A stretch of DNA of 64,000 bases from Oscillospiraceae bacterium (GCA_015067435.1 SVMM01000002.1:124001-188000), one strand, 5' to 3'; shown: positions 8,051 to 17,887, counted from the first letter of the stretch. Program-made: numbers and translations. The notes: a model not told the origin generated them from the letters alone.

Positions 8051-8968
8051 ATGTTAGTTTTTGGAAAGGTGGGATCATCCCTGAAAACGCCCGTATTTAT
8101 CGGCTGCGGCACGGCGCTCGTCACCCCGTTTCGCGGCGGAAGCGTGGATCTGGAGGCGTTTCGCGCGCTCACGGCGCGGCAGCTGGACGCCGGCGTCGAC
8201 GCGCTGATCGTCTGCGCGACCACCGGCGAGGCGCCGACGCTGCGTGACGACGAACGCGACGCCCTTGTCACAGCCTGCGTCGAACAGGCGGCGCACCGCG
8301 TCCCCGTCATTGTCGGCACCGGGTCCAACTCGACCGCCCACGCCGTCGAGCTCTCGCGGCAGGCGGAGTCGCTCGGCGCGGACGCCGTGCTCGTCGTGAC
8401 GCCGTACTACAACAAGGCGACGCAAGCCGGCCTCATCGCGCACTATACCGCCGTCGCGGACGCGGTGCGCATCCCCATGATCCTCTACAACGTACCCTCG
8501 CGCACCGGCGTATCCTGCACCGCCGAGACCTACGCCGTCCTCTCCGCGCATCCCAACATCGCGGGCGTCAAGGAGGCAAGCGGGAACTTCGCGCTCATTC
8601 AGGATACGCGCAACCGCTGCGCGCCGGACTTCTGCGTCTGGTCCGGAAACGACGAGGACACGACCGCGATCATGGCGCTGGGCGGCAGCGGCGTGATCTC
8701 CACCGCGGCAAACCTGATCCCGCGCGAGATGCGCGAGCTCGTCACGCTCAGCCGCTCCGGAAGTCTCCACAAGGCGGGCGTTTTGCAGCTGCGCATGACC
8801 GACCTGCTGCGCGCGCTGTTCATCGAGGTGAATCCCATCCCGGTCAAGGCCGCCATGGCGCGCCTCGGTCTCTGCGCCGACGAGCTGCGGCTCCCGCTGT
8901 GCGCCATGCAGCCGGAAAACCGCGAAAAGCTGTTCGCCGCCATGGACGCCTTCGGCGTCAGGGCATAA
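8051..8968 (+). CDS. dapA: 4-hydroxy-tetrahydrodipicolinate synthase DapA
   Basis: DapA condenses pyruvate with aspartate semialdehyde, the first committed step to lysine, meso-diaminopimelate for peptidoglycan and dipicolinate for spores. The TIM barrel shows CATTGEAPTL, the catalytic Tyr in VVTPYYNK, the YNVPSRTG loop and the Schiff-base Lys in IAGVKEASGN. The coordinates use the ATG at 8051. A CTG at 8081, reading KTPVFIGCGTALVTPF, matches the usual DapA N terminus better and has AAAGGTGGG at 7 nt, so the protein may really start there (295 residues). It is divergent from the spoIID-like gene and ends at a two-way terminator. Confidence 0.94.
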   Translation: MLVFGKVGSSLKTPVFIGCGTALVTPFRGGSVDLEAFRALTARQLDAGVDALIVCATTGEAPTLRDDERDALVTACVEQAAHRVPVIVGTGSNSTAHAVELSRQAESLGADAVLVVTPYYNKATQAGLIAHYTAVADAVRIPMILYNVPSRTGVSCTAETYAVLSAHPNIAGVKEASGNFALIQDTRNRCAPDFCVWSGNDEDTTAIMALGGSGVISTAANLIPREMRELVTLSRSGSLHKAGVLQLRMTDLLRALFIEVNPIPVKAAMARLGLCADELRLPLCAMQPENREKLFAAMDAFGVRA

Positions 8969-8973
8969 AATCA

Positions 8974-9020
8974 GGGTGTGAAGGCTACGTTAAGCGTAAA
9001 GCCTTCACACCCTTGCTTTT
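8974..9020. terminator. Terminator between dapA and the aminotransferase gene
   Basis: Perfect 13-bp arms GGGTGTGAAGGCT (8974-8986) and AGCCTTCACACCC (9000-9012) are followed by TTGCTTTT on the plus strand. The other side has TGATTTTAT, so it may also serve the convergent gene. Confidence 0.85.
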
Positions 9021-9028
9021 CAGCGCAT

Positions 9029-10219
9029 TTACTGAAGTCCGTACTCTTTTGCCAGCTTGCGCCATGTCGGCAGCGAGCGTTCAATCGTCTCGCGGCTCAC
9101 GCAGTAGGCAAGACGCACGTAGCCGGGTGTACCGAAGCTGTCGCCCGGCACAACGAGCAGATCGTCCTTCATCGCGCGGCGGCAGAACGCCTCGGCGTCC
9201 GGCTCCGGCGTCTTCATGAACAGATAAAACGCGCCGTCCGGGTGCACGCAGGAAAAGCCCATCTCGGTCAGCGAGCCGTAGAGCAGGTCGCGGTTGCCCT
9301 TGTATACAGACAGGTCGCTTGTCGCGCCGAGGCAGTCTACCGCTACGCGCTGCCACATCGCCGAGACGCAGATATAGCCGAACGCGCGGAGAACGCCAAT
9401 ACACGCCGCCATGACGTCGGCGTAGTCGTCCATGTCCTGGCGCAGCGCCATAAAGCCGACGCGCTCGCCCGGAAGCGACATGGACTTGCTGAACGAGTAA
9501 CAATAGATCGCATTTCTATAGACCGACGGTAAGTAGACAACTTCCTGTCCGTCATACACAAGCTCGCGATACGGCTCGTCCGCGACCAGATAGATCGGGT
9601 GGCCATACTCCTTCTGCTTGCGCTCCAGCAGCGCGCACAGTCCCTCCAGTCCCTCACGCCGCAGCACGACGCCGGAGGGGTTGTTCGGCGAGTTGAGCAC
9701 CAGCATCACCGTGTCCGGCGTCAGGGCTTTCTCCGCCGCGTCCAGATTGAGCTGGAACGTGTCTGGATCGGTCGGGCACTCGGTCAGCGATGAGCCGACG
9801 GACTCGGCGTAATATTTGTAGTCCATGAAATACGGCGTGAACGTCATCGCCCGCCCGCCGCCGGAGAGCAGCACCCGCGTCAGCACCGCAAGACAGGTGG
9901 ACGTGCCGCAGGTAATCAGGACGTCCTGCGCGCGGTATTCGACGCCGAAGGTCTCGGTCAGATACTTTGCCGCCTTGGCGCGCACCTCCGGAATGCCAAT
10001 CGCGGGCGCGTAGGTGTGCAGCTGCGCGGCGGGCATGGACGCAATATAGCGTTCCATCGTCTCATGCACGCACTTGGGCGGATCGATGCTCGGCGAGCCG
10101 ATGGTGAAGTTGTAGACGTTCTCCGCCCCGACCACCTTCGCGCGCTCCGCGCCGTACTCCGCGATCTCGCGGATGATGTTGCCGCTGCTGCCCCATGCCA
10201 CCAGTTTCTTGTCGATCAT
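9029..10219 (-). CDS. PLP-dependent class I/II aminotransferase (aspartate aminotransferase-like)
   Basis: A 396-residue fold-type I aminotransferase. It shows the substrate glycine region YNFTIGSPSIDPP, CGTSTCLAVL, the LNSPNNPSGVV motif, DEPYRELVYDG with the Asp that contacts the pyridine nitrogen, the PLP lysine in CYSFSKSMSLPGERVGF and the C-terminal Arg in YVRLAYCVS. AAAGGAAG precedes the ATG at 10219. It is convergent with dapA. Substrate cannot be fixed; aspartate or an aromatic/branched amino acid is possible, and a role as the aminotransferase of lysine synthesis is only a guess from the neighbour. Confidence 0.9.
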   Translation of the reverse strand: MIDKKLVAWGSSGNIIREIAEYGAERAKVVGAENVYNFTIGSPSIDPPKCVHETMERYIASMPAAQLHTYAPAIGIPEVRAKAAKYLTETFGVEYRAQDVLITCGTSTCLAVLTRVLLSGGGRAMTFTPYFMDYKYYAESVGSSLTECPTDPDTFQLNLDAAEKALTPDTVMLVLNSPNNPSGVVLRREGLEGLCALLERKQKEYGHPIYLVADEPYRELVYDGQEVVYLPSVYRNAIYCYSFSKSMSLPGERVGFMALRQDMDDYADVMAACIGVLRAFGYICVSAMWQRVAVDCLGATSDLSVYKGNRDLLYGSLTEMGFSCVHPDGAFYLFMKTPEPDAEAFCRRAMKDDLLVVPGDSFGTPGYVRLAYCVSRETIERSLPTWRKLAKEYGLQ

Positions 10220-10277
10220 GTTGTTTCTTCCTTTCCGTCCGGCGCAGGGAGAAGCTGTTTGTGCGACTCCCCCGCCG

Positions 10278-10637
10278 TCAAAATGCATTTTCGAAGTATT
10301 CAATGCGCGCCTGCCCCGACGTCTGCCCCGCGTCCGCGTAGACCTCCGCCACGTCGAAGCGGCAACACACGTCGGGATCGTGCCTTGAAAGATAGAATTC
10401 CGCCGTTGTGCGCAGCCGCCGCTGCTTCGCCGCGGTGACAAATTCGCGCGGCAGGCCGTAATCGGTGCGGTCGCGCAGCTTTACCTCGACAAAGCACAGC
10501 ATTTCCTTATCCCGCGCGATCAGGTCGATCTCCCCGAAGCGGCAGCGGTATTTGGACGCGACGATCGCATATCCATGCTCCCGGAGCCATTCTGCGACCA
10601 GCGCCTCGCCCCAGTCGCCGCGGGATTTCGTCGTCAT
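10278..10637 (-). CDS. YraN family endonuclease-fold protein
   Basis: A 119-residue member of UPF0102/YraN, a small family with the Holliday-resolvase-like PD-(D/E)XK fold whose role is not settled. The core motif is visible as FGEIDLIARDKEMLCFVEVK, preceded by GDWGEALVAEWLREHGY and followed by KQRRLRTTAEFYL. The ATG at 10637 overlaps the rnhB stop codon (ATGA), so translation is probably coupled. The yraN-rnhB-rbgA-lepB neighbourhood is common in Firmicutes. Confidence 0.92.
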   Translation of the reverse strand: MTTKSRGDWGEALVAEWLREHGYAIVASKYRCRFGEIDLIARDKEMLCFVEVKLRDRTDYGLPREFVTAAKQRRLRTTAEFYLSRHDPDVCCRFDVAEVYADAGQTSGQARIEYFENAF

Positions 10638-11254
10638 GCGCCGAACCCCCATTTTTTCAGGAACGTCATGCGGTGTGCCGGACACGGGCCGTACTTTTCA
10701 ACCATCTCGCGGTGCAGTGCCGTGCCGTAGCCCTTGTGTTGGGCGAAGCCGTATTCCGGATACCGTTTGTCCAGCACCTCGACCACAAAGCGGTCGCGGC
10801 TCACCTTGGCGAGGACGGACGCCGCCGCAATGCTTGCCGACAGGCTGTCGCCCTTGACAATGCAGCGGTGCATCGTGCAGATCGCCGCAGTCTTGCCGTG
10901 ATCGCGGTTGCCGTCGATCAGCGCGAAATCTGCCTTGACCGTCAGAGCGTCAATGGCGAGCTGCATCGCCTTCATGCGCGCGCTCAGAATATCGGTCGCG
11001 TCGATCTCATTTTCGTCCACCCACGCAACCGCGAAAGCAGCCGCTTTCTCCTCGATGATGGGAAACAGCGCCTCGCGTTTTTTCTCCGAAAGCTTTTTCG
11101 AGTCGTCCAGCCCCGGGATCGCGCAGCCCTCCGGCAAAACGACCGCCGCCGCGTATACGGGGCCGCAGAGCGGGCCCGCGCCTGCCTCGTCCACGCCGCA
11201 GACGATCCGGTAACCGGCGGCGCGCGCCTCGTTTTCAAAGGTCAGATCAGCCAT
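10634..11254 (-). CDS. rnhB: Ribonuclease HII
   Basis: RNase HII removes single ribonucleotides and RNA from RNA:DNA hybrids. The 206-residue enzyme has the acidic active-site residues in GVDEAGAGPLCGPV (Asp, Glu), FALIDGN (Asp) and VSRDRFV (Asp), plus SIAAASVLAKV. The usual GRG after the first acidic pair reads GAG here: the codon is GCG, not an Arg codon, and this is one of the strongest family motifs. The gene overlaps rbgA upstream by 8 nt and yraN downstream by 4 nt, indicating tight cotranslation. Confidence 0.95.
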   Translation of the reverse strand: MADLTFENEARAAGYRIVCGVDEAGAGPLCGPVYAAAVVLPEGCAIPGLDDSKKLSEKKREALFPIIEEKAAAFAVAWVDENEIDATDILSARMKAMQLAIDALTVKADFALIDGNRDHGKTAAICTMHRCIVKGDSLSASIAAASVLAKVSRDRFVVEVLDKRYPEYGFAQHKGYGTALHREMVEKYGPCPAHRMTFLKKWGFGA

Positions 11255-12131
11255 TCTCTTTCTTTTCTTCCTCTACAGGCGGTTCTTCCAGTGTAAAGCG
11301 TCCAAGCTTGCCGCCTCTGAATTCATCCAGCAATATCCGGCTCATGCGCTCGGTATCGACCTCGCCGCCTGAGATGAGAAAGCCGCGCTTGCGCCCCGCC
11401 TTCTCCACCAGCGCCCAGCCGTCCTCACCGGGCTCGACCTCGATCCGGTAGCGCTCCCGAAGCGCCTGCGGATAGTGCGCGCCGAGATACTCCATCAGGC
11501 GCATCGCCAGCTCCTCAATATCCACAACTTCGTCGCGGATCGCGCCGGTGAACGCAAGCCGCATCCCGACGGAGGCGTCCTCGAACTTCGGCCACAGGAT
11601 GCCCGGCGTATCCAGCAGCTCCAGCGTCTTATCCACCGGGACCCATTGCTTCGCGCGCGTCACGCCGGGACGGTCCTCCGCCTTTGCCGTTTTCCGGCCG
11701 GAAACCTTGTTGATGAAGGTCGACTTCCCCACATTCGGGATGCCGAGCACCATCACGCGCAGCACGCGGCCGACCTGCCCCTTCGCCTCATAGGCGGCGA
11801 TCTTGTCGCGCAGCAGCGTGCGCACGGCGGGTGCAAACTGCTTGACGCCGGCGCCGCTTTTGGCGTCGGCCTCGATGACGGCATAGCCTTTGGCGCGAAA
11901 CCATGCCGCCCAGCGCTTCGTCATCGCCGCGTCCGCCTGGTCGATGCGGTTGAGCACCACGATGCGGGGCTTCCCTTCCGTCAGCTCGTCGAGGTCGGGA
12001 TTGCGCGAGGAAAGCGGAAGCCGCGCGTCGACGATCTCGCACACGGCGTCCATGGCGCCAATCTCCGCCGAAATCATCCGGCGGGTCTTGGTCATATGTC
12101 CGGGAAACCAGCTCAGGCTGTCCAGCTGCAT
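11247..12131 (-). CDS. rbgA: Ribosome biogenesis GTPase YlqF/RbgA
   Basis: RbgA is a circularly permuted GTPase needed for late 50S assembly. The 294-residue protein begins SLSWFPGHMTKTRR, the family hallmark. The G4 motif NRIDQAD precedes the P-loop GIPNVGKSTFIN and the DTPG motif LLDTPGILWPK, the permuted order expected. It has a C-terminal ANTAR-like RNA-binding region and an acidic tail. A GGAGGG ribosome site lies 5 nt upstream of the ATG. It is 13 nt downstream of lepB and overlaps rnhB. Confidence 0.96.
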   Translation of the reverse strand: MQLDSLSWFPGHMTKTRRMISAEIGAMDAVCEIVDARLPLSSRNPDLDELTEGKPRIVVLNRIDQADAAMTKRWAAWFRAKGYAVIEADAKSGAGVKQFAPAVRTLLRDKIAAYEAKGQVGRVLRVMVLGIPNVGKSTFINKVSGRKTAKAEDRPGVTRAKQWVPVDKTLELLDTPGILWPKFEDASVGMRLAFTGAIRDEVVDIEELAMRLMEYLGAHYPQALRERYRIEVEPGEDGWALVEKAGRKRGFLISGGEVDTERMSRILLDEFRGGKLGRFTLEEPPVEEEKKENG

Positions 12132-12144
12132 AGCGTCCCTCCCG

Positions 12145-12765
12145 TCAGTTGCGGCTCAACAGGCCGATGCGCCCGAAATCGCGCTCCTTTGTGACGGAAT
12201 CGGGACCGGGAAACAACAGCACGACCGCCTTGCCGATCAGATAGCGCTCGTCCACCGTGCCGATGTGCGGCTCGCGGCTGTCGGTGCTCATGTTGCGGTT
12301 GTCCCCCATCAGAAATACCGAGCCCTCCGGCACCGTCAGCGGGAATTCGGTCCCCTCAAAGGTGTACGTCCGGTCGTTGATATAGTCCTCTTCCTGCTCG
12401 ACGCCGTCGACATAGACGGTGCCGGCGTTGAAGTCGATGTCCACCGTCTGGCCGCCCACGGCGATGATGCGCTTGACAATGGGATCGTCCGAGAAGGTCT
12501 GCTTGCGGGCGATGACGATATCGCCCCTGCGATACTCGCCCACCAGCATGGAGTTGAGCACCAGCAGGCGGTCGCCATCCTGCAGGGTCTGGCGCATCGA
12601 CGGCCCCTGTACGCCCATCATGCGGATGGCGAACGTAAATACTAAAACAATAATCAGAACCGCAGTCACCAGCGAGCGGACCCATTCGTAAAGGTCGTTA
12701 CCGGGCACCTTGCTGTCTTCGGTCTGCGTCTCCTGCGCTGGTGTTTTATTTTCCAAATCCTCCAT
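12145..12765 (-). CDS. lepB: Signal peptidase I
   Basis: Type I signal peptidase cleaves secretory signal peptides at the outer face of the membrane. The 206-residue protein has an N-terminal cytoplasmic segment and one transmembrane helix (VTAVLIIVLVFTFAIRMM). The catalytic Ser is in GPSMRQTL and the general-base Lys in PIVKRIIAVGG; MGDNRNMSTDSR is box E. The ATG at 12765 has GAGGTG upstream. It heads the lepB-rbgA-rnhB-yraN group. Confidence 0.95.
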   Translation of the reverse strand: MEDLENKTPAQETQTEDSKVPGNDLYEWVRSLVTAVLIIVLVFTFAIRMMGVQGPSMRQTLQDGDRLLVLNSMLVGEYRRGDIVIARKQTFSDDPIVKRIIAVGGQTVDIDFNAGTVYVDGVEQEEDYINDRTYTFEGTEFPLTVPEGSVFLMGDNRNMSTDSREPHIGTVDERYLIGKAVVLLFPGPDSVTKERDFGRIGLLSRN

Positions 12766-12804
12766 AGGGCACCTCGTCCGTTCGATTTTGCACATATTAG
12801 AATT

Positions 12805-12832
12805 ATTCTACCATAGAATCCAAAAAACACAA
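12805..12832 (-). promoter_or_regulatory. Probable promoter of lepB
   Basis: On the minus strand TTGTGT (12827-12832) and TAGAAT (12805-12810) are 16 nt apart. The -10 lies inside a small perfect palindrome ATTCTA-cca-TAGAAT. Confidence 0.5.
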
Positions 12833-12856
12833 CCAAAAAGACGCGGCAGAGCAAAC

Positions 12857-12887
12857 AAAAAAGCACGGCGGCAAGCCGTGCTTTTTT
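12857..12887. terminator. Terminator after rpmF
   Basis: GCACGGC, a five-base loop and GCCGTGC are flanked by an A-run on one side and TTTTTT on the other. It lies directly downstream of rpmF on the minus strand. Confidence 0.85.
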
Positions 12888-12904
12888 ATTCGGTATGGAT
12901 GTGC

Positions 12905-13102
12905 TTACTCGGCGGAGGTCTTCGCCTCGATGACCTTAACGGTACGGCCGTCGTAGGTACCGCATTCGGGGCACATTCTGTGCGGCTGACGCAGAGCGCC
13001 GCACTTCGGGCACGCAACCAGTGCCGGAGCCGTCAGCTTCCAATGGGAGCTGCGTCTCTTATCACGTCTCGCGCGGGAAACTTTCCCCTTAGGGACTGCC
13101 AT
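12905..13102 (-). CDS. rpmF: 50S ribosomal protein L32
   Basis: L32 is a small zinc-ribbon protein of the large subunit. The 65-residue protein begins MAVPKGKVSRARRDKRRS, continues WKLTAPALVACPKCG, and has two Cys pairs (CPKCG and CPECG), so it is the zinc-binding form. AGGAGGTG precedes the ATG. It follows the DUF177 gene after 43 nt, the classic yceD-rpmF pair, and is closed by a terminator. Confidence 0.97.
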   Translation of the reverse strand: MAVPKGKVSRARRDKRRSSHWKLTAPALVACPKCGALRQPHRMCPECGTYDGRTVKVIEAKTSAE

Positions 13103-13145
13103 GGTGACACCTCCTTGACTGATAACGGCGGTCAGGCCGTGAATT

Positions 13146-13634
13146 TTACATGAGCTTTTGCAGCGCCGCCCAACGCGGGTCGATCTCCTTCTTGCAACGG
13201 CACGCCTCGAAATTGAGGTTTGCGCCGCAGCCGGAGCACAGGCCCTTGCAGTCGTCGCGGCAGAGCATTTTTGTATCCATATTGAGGATAAACGCCTCGC
13301 GCGCCAGCTCGTCCAGATCGAACGCGCCGTCGTCCAGCAGCATGATATCGTCGTTCTCCTCGTCCTCCAGCTCGCTTGCGAGCATACGCTCAAGCGTCAG
13401 GCGGAAGGGCTTTTCGAACGAGGTCCCGCAGCGGTCGCACACGCAGGAGAGCGTTGCCGCAACGTCCATCCGCAATTGAAGCATCCCGGCAATGTTCCGC
13501 ACCGTTCCTACCACCGAAACAGGCTGAACCGCCGGACGAACCCCACCGAAGCCCACATCGGACAGATCCAATTCCTCTTTGAAATCCAGTCCGTCCCCGG
13601 GGGTGTTCATGATCCTTTTGACATCAAGACGCAT
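13146..13634 (-). CDS. DUF177 (YceD family) protein
   Basis: A 162-residue YceD/DUF177 protein encoded before rpmF, as in many bacteria and plastid genomes; plant and bacterial homologues affect 23S rRNA accumulation. Visible features are LSCVCDRCGTSFEKPF and a second Cys cluster in LCRDDCKGLCSGCG and NFEACRC that could bind zinc. The ATG at 13634 follows CGAGGTG. A consensus promoter lies just upstream. Confidence 0.9.
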   Translation of the reverse strand: MRLDVKRIMNTPGDGLDFKEELDLSDVGFGGVRPAVQPVSVVGTVRNIAGMLQLRMDVAATLSCVCDRCGTSFEKPFRLTLERMLASELEDEENDDIMLLDDGAFDLDELAREAFILNMDTKMLCRDDCKGLCSGCGANLNFEACRCKKEIDPRWAALQKLM

Positions 13635-13661
13635 AGCACACCTCGCAATGACACGAGTAGT

Positions 13662-13690
13662 ATTATAGTGAACCGGCCCCCGCTTGTCAA
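13662..13690 (-). promoter_or_regulatory. Consensus sigma-A promoter of the DUF177-rpmF operon
   Basis: Perfect TTGACA (13685-13690) and TATAAT (13662-13667) hexamers on the minus strand with 17-nt spacing, ending 27 nt before the DUF177 start. Confidence 0.92.
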
Positions 13691-13708
13691 ACATTTTTTT
13701 CTTTTCCG

Positions 13709-13737
13709 TTGAAATTTTTTTCATTCTGCCGTACAAT
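13709..13737 (+). promoter_or_regulatory. Promoter of the pseudouridine synthase gene
   Basis: TTGAAA (13709-13714) and TACAAT (13732-13737) with 17-nt spacing, 30 nt before the start codon and back to back with the DUF177 promoter. Confidence 0.7.
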
Positions 13738-13767
13738 GGCAGAAAAACAACGTCGGGAGGCGGTCTT

Positions 13768-14724
13768 ATGCGCGAATTTGTCGTCGGAAAAAACGACGCC
13801 GGGCAGCGGCTCGACCGCTTTCTTGCCAAGGCGGCCCCCCTGCTCCCCGCCTCGCTCGCGCAGAAGTACGTCCGCATCAAGCGCATCAAGGTCGACGGGA
13901 AGCGCGCCCAGCGGGATCAGCGTCTGGACGAGGGCAGCGTGGTGCAGTGCTACGTCAACGACGAGTTCTTCGATGCGCCGGAGCGGGACAACCTCTACCT
14001 CACCATTGCATCGCCGAAGCTGAACATCGTCTACGAGGATGAGAACATCCTGCTGCTCGACAAACCCGCCGGCCAGCTCTGCCACGCGGGCGACGGCGAC
14101 GGCGGCGTCACGCTGCTCGACCATATGCTCGCCTACCTCTATCAGTCGCGGCAATGGCGTCCGCGGGAGGAGAACGCCTTCACGCCCGCGCTCTGCAACC
14201 GCATCGACCGGAACACCGGCGGCATCGTCATCGCGGCGAAGAACGCGGAAGCGCTGCGTATCCTGAACGATAAGATCCGCGACCGGGAAGTCGCGAAATT
14301 CTATCTCTGCGTCTGCGTCGGTCGGCCGGAACCTCCCAAGGGGCGTCTGGAATGCTTTTTGCGCAAGGATGAAAAGGACAACCGCGTGCGCGTCTACCAC
14401 CACCCCGTCCCCGATGGGCGCAGCGCCGTCACGCTGTACGACACGCTTGCCACCCGCGGTGAGCTGTCCCTTGTCGAGATCGAACTGCTCACGGGCCGCA
14501 CACACCAGATCCGCGCGAGCTTCGCCGACATCGAGCACCCGCTGCTCGGCGACGGCAAGTACGGAAACGGCGCGCTCAACCGCCGGTACGGCGAAACGGG
14601 CCAGCTGCTGTACTCGTACCGGCTTCGGTTCGACTTCCCCACGGACGCCGGCTTGCTTCAGTATCTCAAGGGACGTCAATTCGTGGTGGAAAGCGTCCCG
14701 TTTCGGAAAAAGTATTTTGAGTAA
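13768..14724 (+). CDS. RluA family pseudouridine synthase
   Basis: A 318-residue enzyme that isomerises uridines in rRNA or tRNA. An N-terminal S4 RNA-binding domain (QRLDRFLAKAAPLLP to RIKVDGKR) is followed by the catalytic domain with the nucleophilic Asp in NRIDRNTGGIVI (the family HRLDR motif, with Asn for His). Further motifs are LLLDKPAGQLCH and ELLTGRTHQIRASF. GGGAGG lies 8 nt before the ATG. It may be the RluC or RluD type; the site modified is unknown. The stop codon lies inside the stem of its terminator. Confidence 0.93.
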   Translation: MREFVVGKNDAGQRLDRFLAKAAPLLPASLAQKYVRIKRIKVDGKRAQRDQRLDEGSVVQCYVNDEFFDAPERDNLYLTIASPKLNIVYEDENILLLDKPAGQLCHAGDGDGGVTLLDHMLAYLYQSRQWRPREENAFTPALCNRIDRNTGGIVIAAKNAEALRILNDKIRDREVAKFYLCVCVGRPEPPKGRLECFLRKDEKDNRVRVYHHPVPDGRSAVTLYDTLATRGELSLVEIELLTGRTHQIRASFADIEHPLLGDGKYGNGALNRRYGETGQLLYSYRLRFDFPTDAGLLQYLKGRQFVVESVPFRKKYFE

Positions 14725-14766
14725 TTGCACAAATCCAATTTTTTGTGCAATTACTCTTTTCTTTTT
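14719..14766 (+). terminator. Terminator of the pseudouridine synthase gene, containing its stop codon
   Basis: Perfect 15-bp arms GAGTAATTGCACAAA (14719-14733) and TTTGTGCAATTACTC (14742-14756) are followed by a T-rich run. The TAA stop at 14722-14724 is part of the left arm. Confidence 0.85.
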
Positions 14767-14782
14767 CTCCGCTTGTTCGATT

Positions 14783-14883
14783 TACTAAACAAAAAGTTTA
14801 TTTTTACTGTTGCATTTTCCGAGGTTTTGTTGTATCATATCTCAGGTTTAATTTGAAAAACAATTTGTTTAGTATTTTTAAAC
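14783..14883. promoter_or_regulatory. Cluster of GTTTA/TAAAC half-sites around the pot operon promoter
   Basis: Half-sites occur at 14786-14790 (TAAAC), 14796-14800 (GTTTA), 14846-14850 (GTTTA), 14867-14871 (GTTTA) and 14879-14883 (TAAAC). The longer inverted pair TACTAAACAAA (14783-14793) and TTTGTTTAGTA (14864-14874) brackets the promoter. This fits autoregulation by the helix-turn-helix cupin protein encoded next, but binding is inferred. Confidence 0.5.
14810..14838 (+). promoter_or_regulatory. Promoter of the polyamine transport operon
   Basis: TTGCAT (14810-14815) and TATCAT (14833-14838) with 17-nt spacing, about 60 nt before the regulator gene. Confidence 0.65.
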
Positions 14884-14898
14884 CAGAAGGAGGTGTGC

Positions 14899-15432
14899 AT
14901 GGACATCGGAAACAAGATCCGGCAGCTCCGGATCCAAAAAGGCCTGACGCTGGAGGAGCTTGCCAGCCGCAGCGAGCTGACAAAGGGCTTTTTGTCCCAG
15001 CTGGAGCGCAACCTCACCTCCCCCTCGCTCGACTCGCTGGACGACATATTGGAGGCGCTGGGGACGAATCTGTCGGACTTCTTTCAGGAGGACAAGGTCG
15101 AACAGATCATCTTCCGCGAATCGGACTTCTTCACGGATGAGCGCGAGCAGTGCACCGTGCACTGGATCGTACCCAACACGCAGAAGAACCGCATGGAGCC
15201 GATCCTTCTCACGCTGCCGCCCGGCGGAAAGTCCTTTGAGATCGCGCCGCACAGCGGCGAGGAGTTCGGCTATGTGGTCAGCGGCTCGGTGATATTGGAA
15301 TGCGACGGCAAACGCTCAACGCTGAGCCGCGGCGAAACGTTTTATCTGCACGGCCGCACCTTCCACACGCTGCAAAACGAACGCCGGTCAAACGCGCAGA
15401 TCCTGTGGGTATCCACTCCCCCATTATTTTAA
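14899..15432 (+). CDS. XRE family regulator with C-terminal cupin domain
   Basis: A 177-residue PuuR-like regulator. Residues 1-60 form a helix-turn-helix (IRQLRIQKGLTLEELASR, then ELTKGFLSQLERN), and residues about 105-175 form a cupin barrel (PHSGEEFGYVVSGSVIL, LSRGETFYLHG, HTLQNE). In Clostridia this gene type heads potABCD operons and is thought to sense polyamines or related ligands. The ATG at 14899 is 5 nt from AAGGAGG; a GTG six bases upstream lies within that site. potA follows after 26 nt. Confidence 0.92.
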   Translation: MDIGNKIRQLRIQKGLTLEELASRSELTKGFLSQLERNLTSPSLDSLDDILEALGTNLSDFFQEDKVEQIIFRESDFFTDEREQCTVHWIVPNTQKNRMEPILLTLPPGGKSFEIAPHSGEEFGYVVSGSVILECDGKRSTLSRGETFYLHGRTFHTLQNERRSNAQILWVSTPPLF

Positions 15433-15458
15433 TATGTGTTGCATAAGGAGAGAGAACC

Positions 15459-17044
<1,586 letters not shown>

Positions 17045-17048
<4 letters not shown>

Positions 17049-17881
17049 AACAGTTCCGTACCATGACCTATCCGTATGTGGCGTGGATCTCGGTCATGAT
17101 TATCGTGCCGATGCTGCTGATCGTGCTCTATGCGTTCACGGAGTCCGGCAACGATGTGCTGACCTTCCGCTTCACGCTGGATAATTTCGCGCGCTTTGTC
17201 ACCGACCGCGTGTTCCTCGCGGTGCTCTGGCGCTCGCTCTACATCGCCATCATCACGACGGTGATCTGCGTGCTGCTGGGCTATCCGATCGCCTATGTGA
17301 TCGCGCAGATGCCGAGCCGCGGCAACACGATCATGATCCTGCTCATCACCATGCCGACGTGGGTCAACATGCTGGTGCGCACCTATGCGTGGATGGGCAT
17401 TTTGCAGGACGAGGGCGTGCTCAACTCCTTCCTCGGCATGTTCGGCATCGGGCCTGTGCAGATGATCCACACGAGCTTTGCCGTCATTCTCGGCATGGTC
17501 TACAACTTCATCCCCTTCATGATCCTTCAGATCCACACGTCACTGGACAAGATGGACAAAAACCTGCTCAACGCCGCCGCCGACCTCGGCGCGGACAAGG
17601 TGCACACCTTCCTGCGCGTCACGCTGCCCCTGTCCCTTCCCGGCGTCATCTCCGGCGTTACACTGGTCTTTCTTCCCGCGGTGTCCAGCTTCTTCATCCC
17701 CAAGCTGCTCGGCGGCGGACAGTACGTCCTCGTCGGCAACGTGATCGAATCGCAGTTCCTCACCTCCGGCGACTGGAACTTCGGCAGCGCGATCTCCATG
17801 ATTATGGCGGTCATCATCATGATCTCGATGTATCTCACGCGCAAGGTCGACGTGTCCGTTGCCTCGAACGGAAAGGAGTGA
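17045..17881 (+). CDS. potB: Spermidine/putrescine ABC transporter permease PotB
   Basis: A 278-residue inner-membrane permease with six predicted transmembrane helices, the first at [21 protein letters not shown]. The ABC-coupling (EAA-like) loop is at [27 protein letters not shown], where it docks onto PotA. The start is GTG at 17045, overlapping the potA stop (GTGA), so expression is translationally coupled. potCD follows after 6 nt. Confidence 0.95.
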
Positions 17882-17887
17882 CGCGCG

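Noticed and set aside
14783-14883. A riboswitch upstream of the polyamine operon
   Set aside because: I could not find a conserved aptamer fold; the inverted half-sites are better explained as a protein operator.
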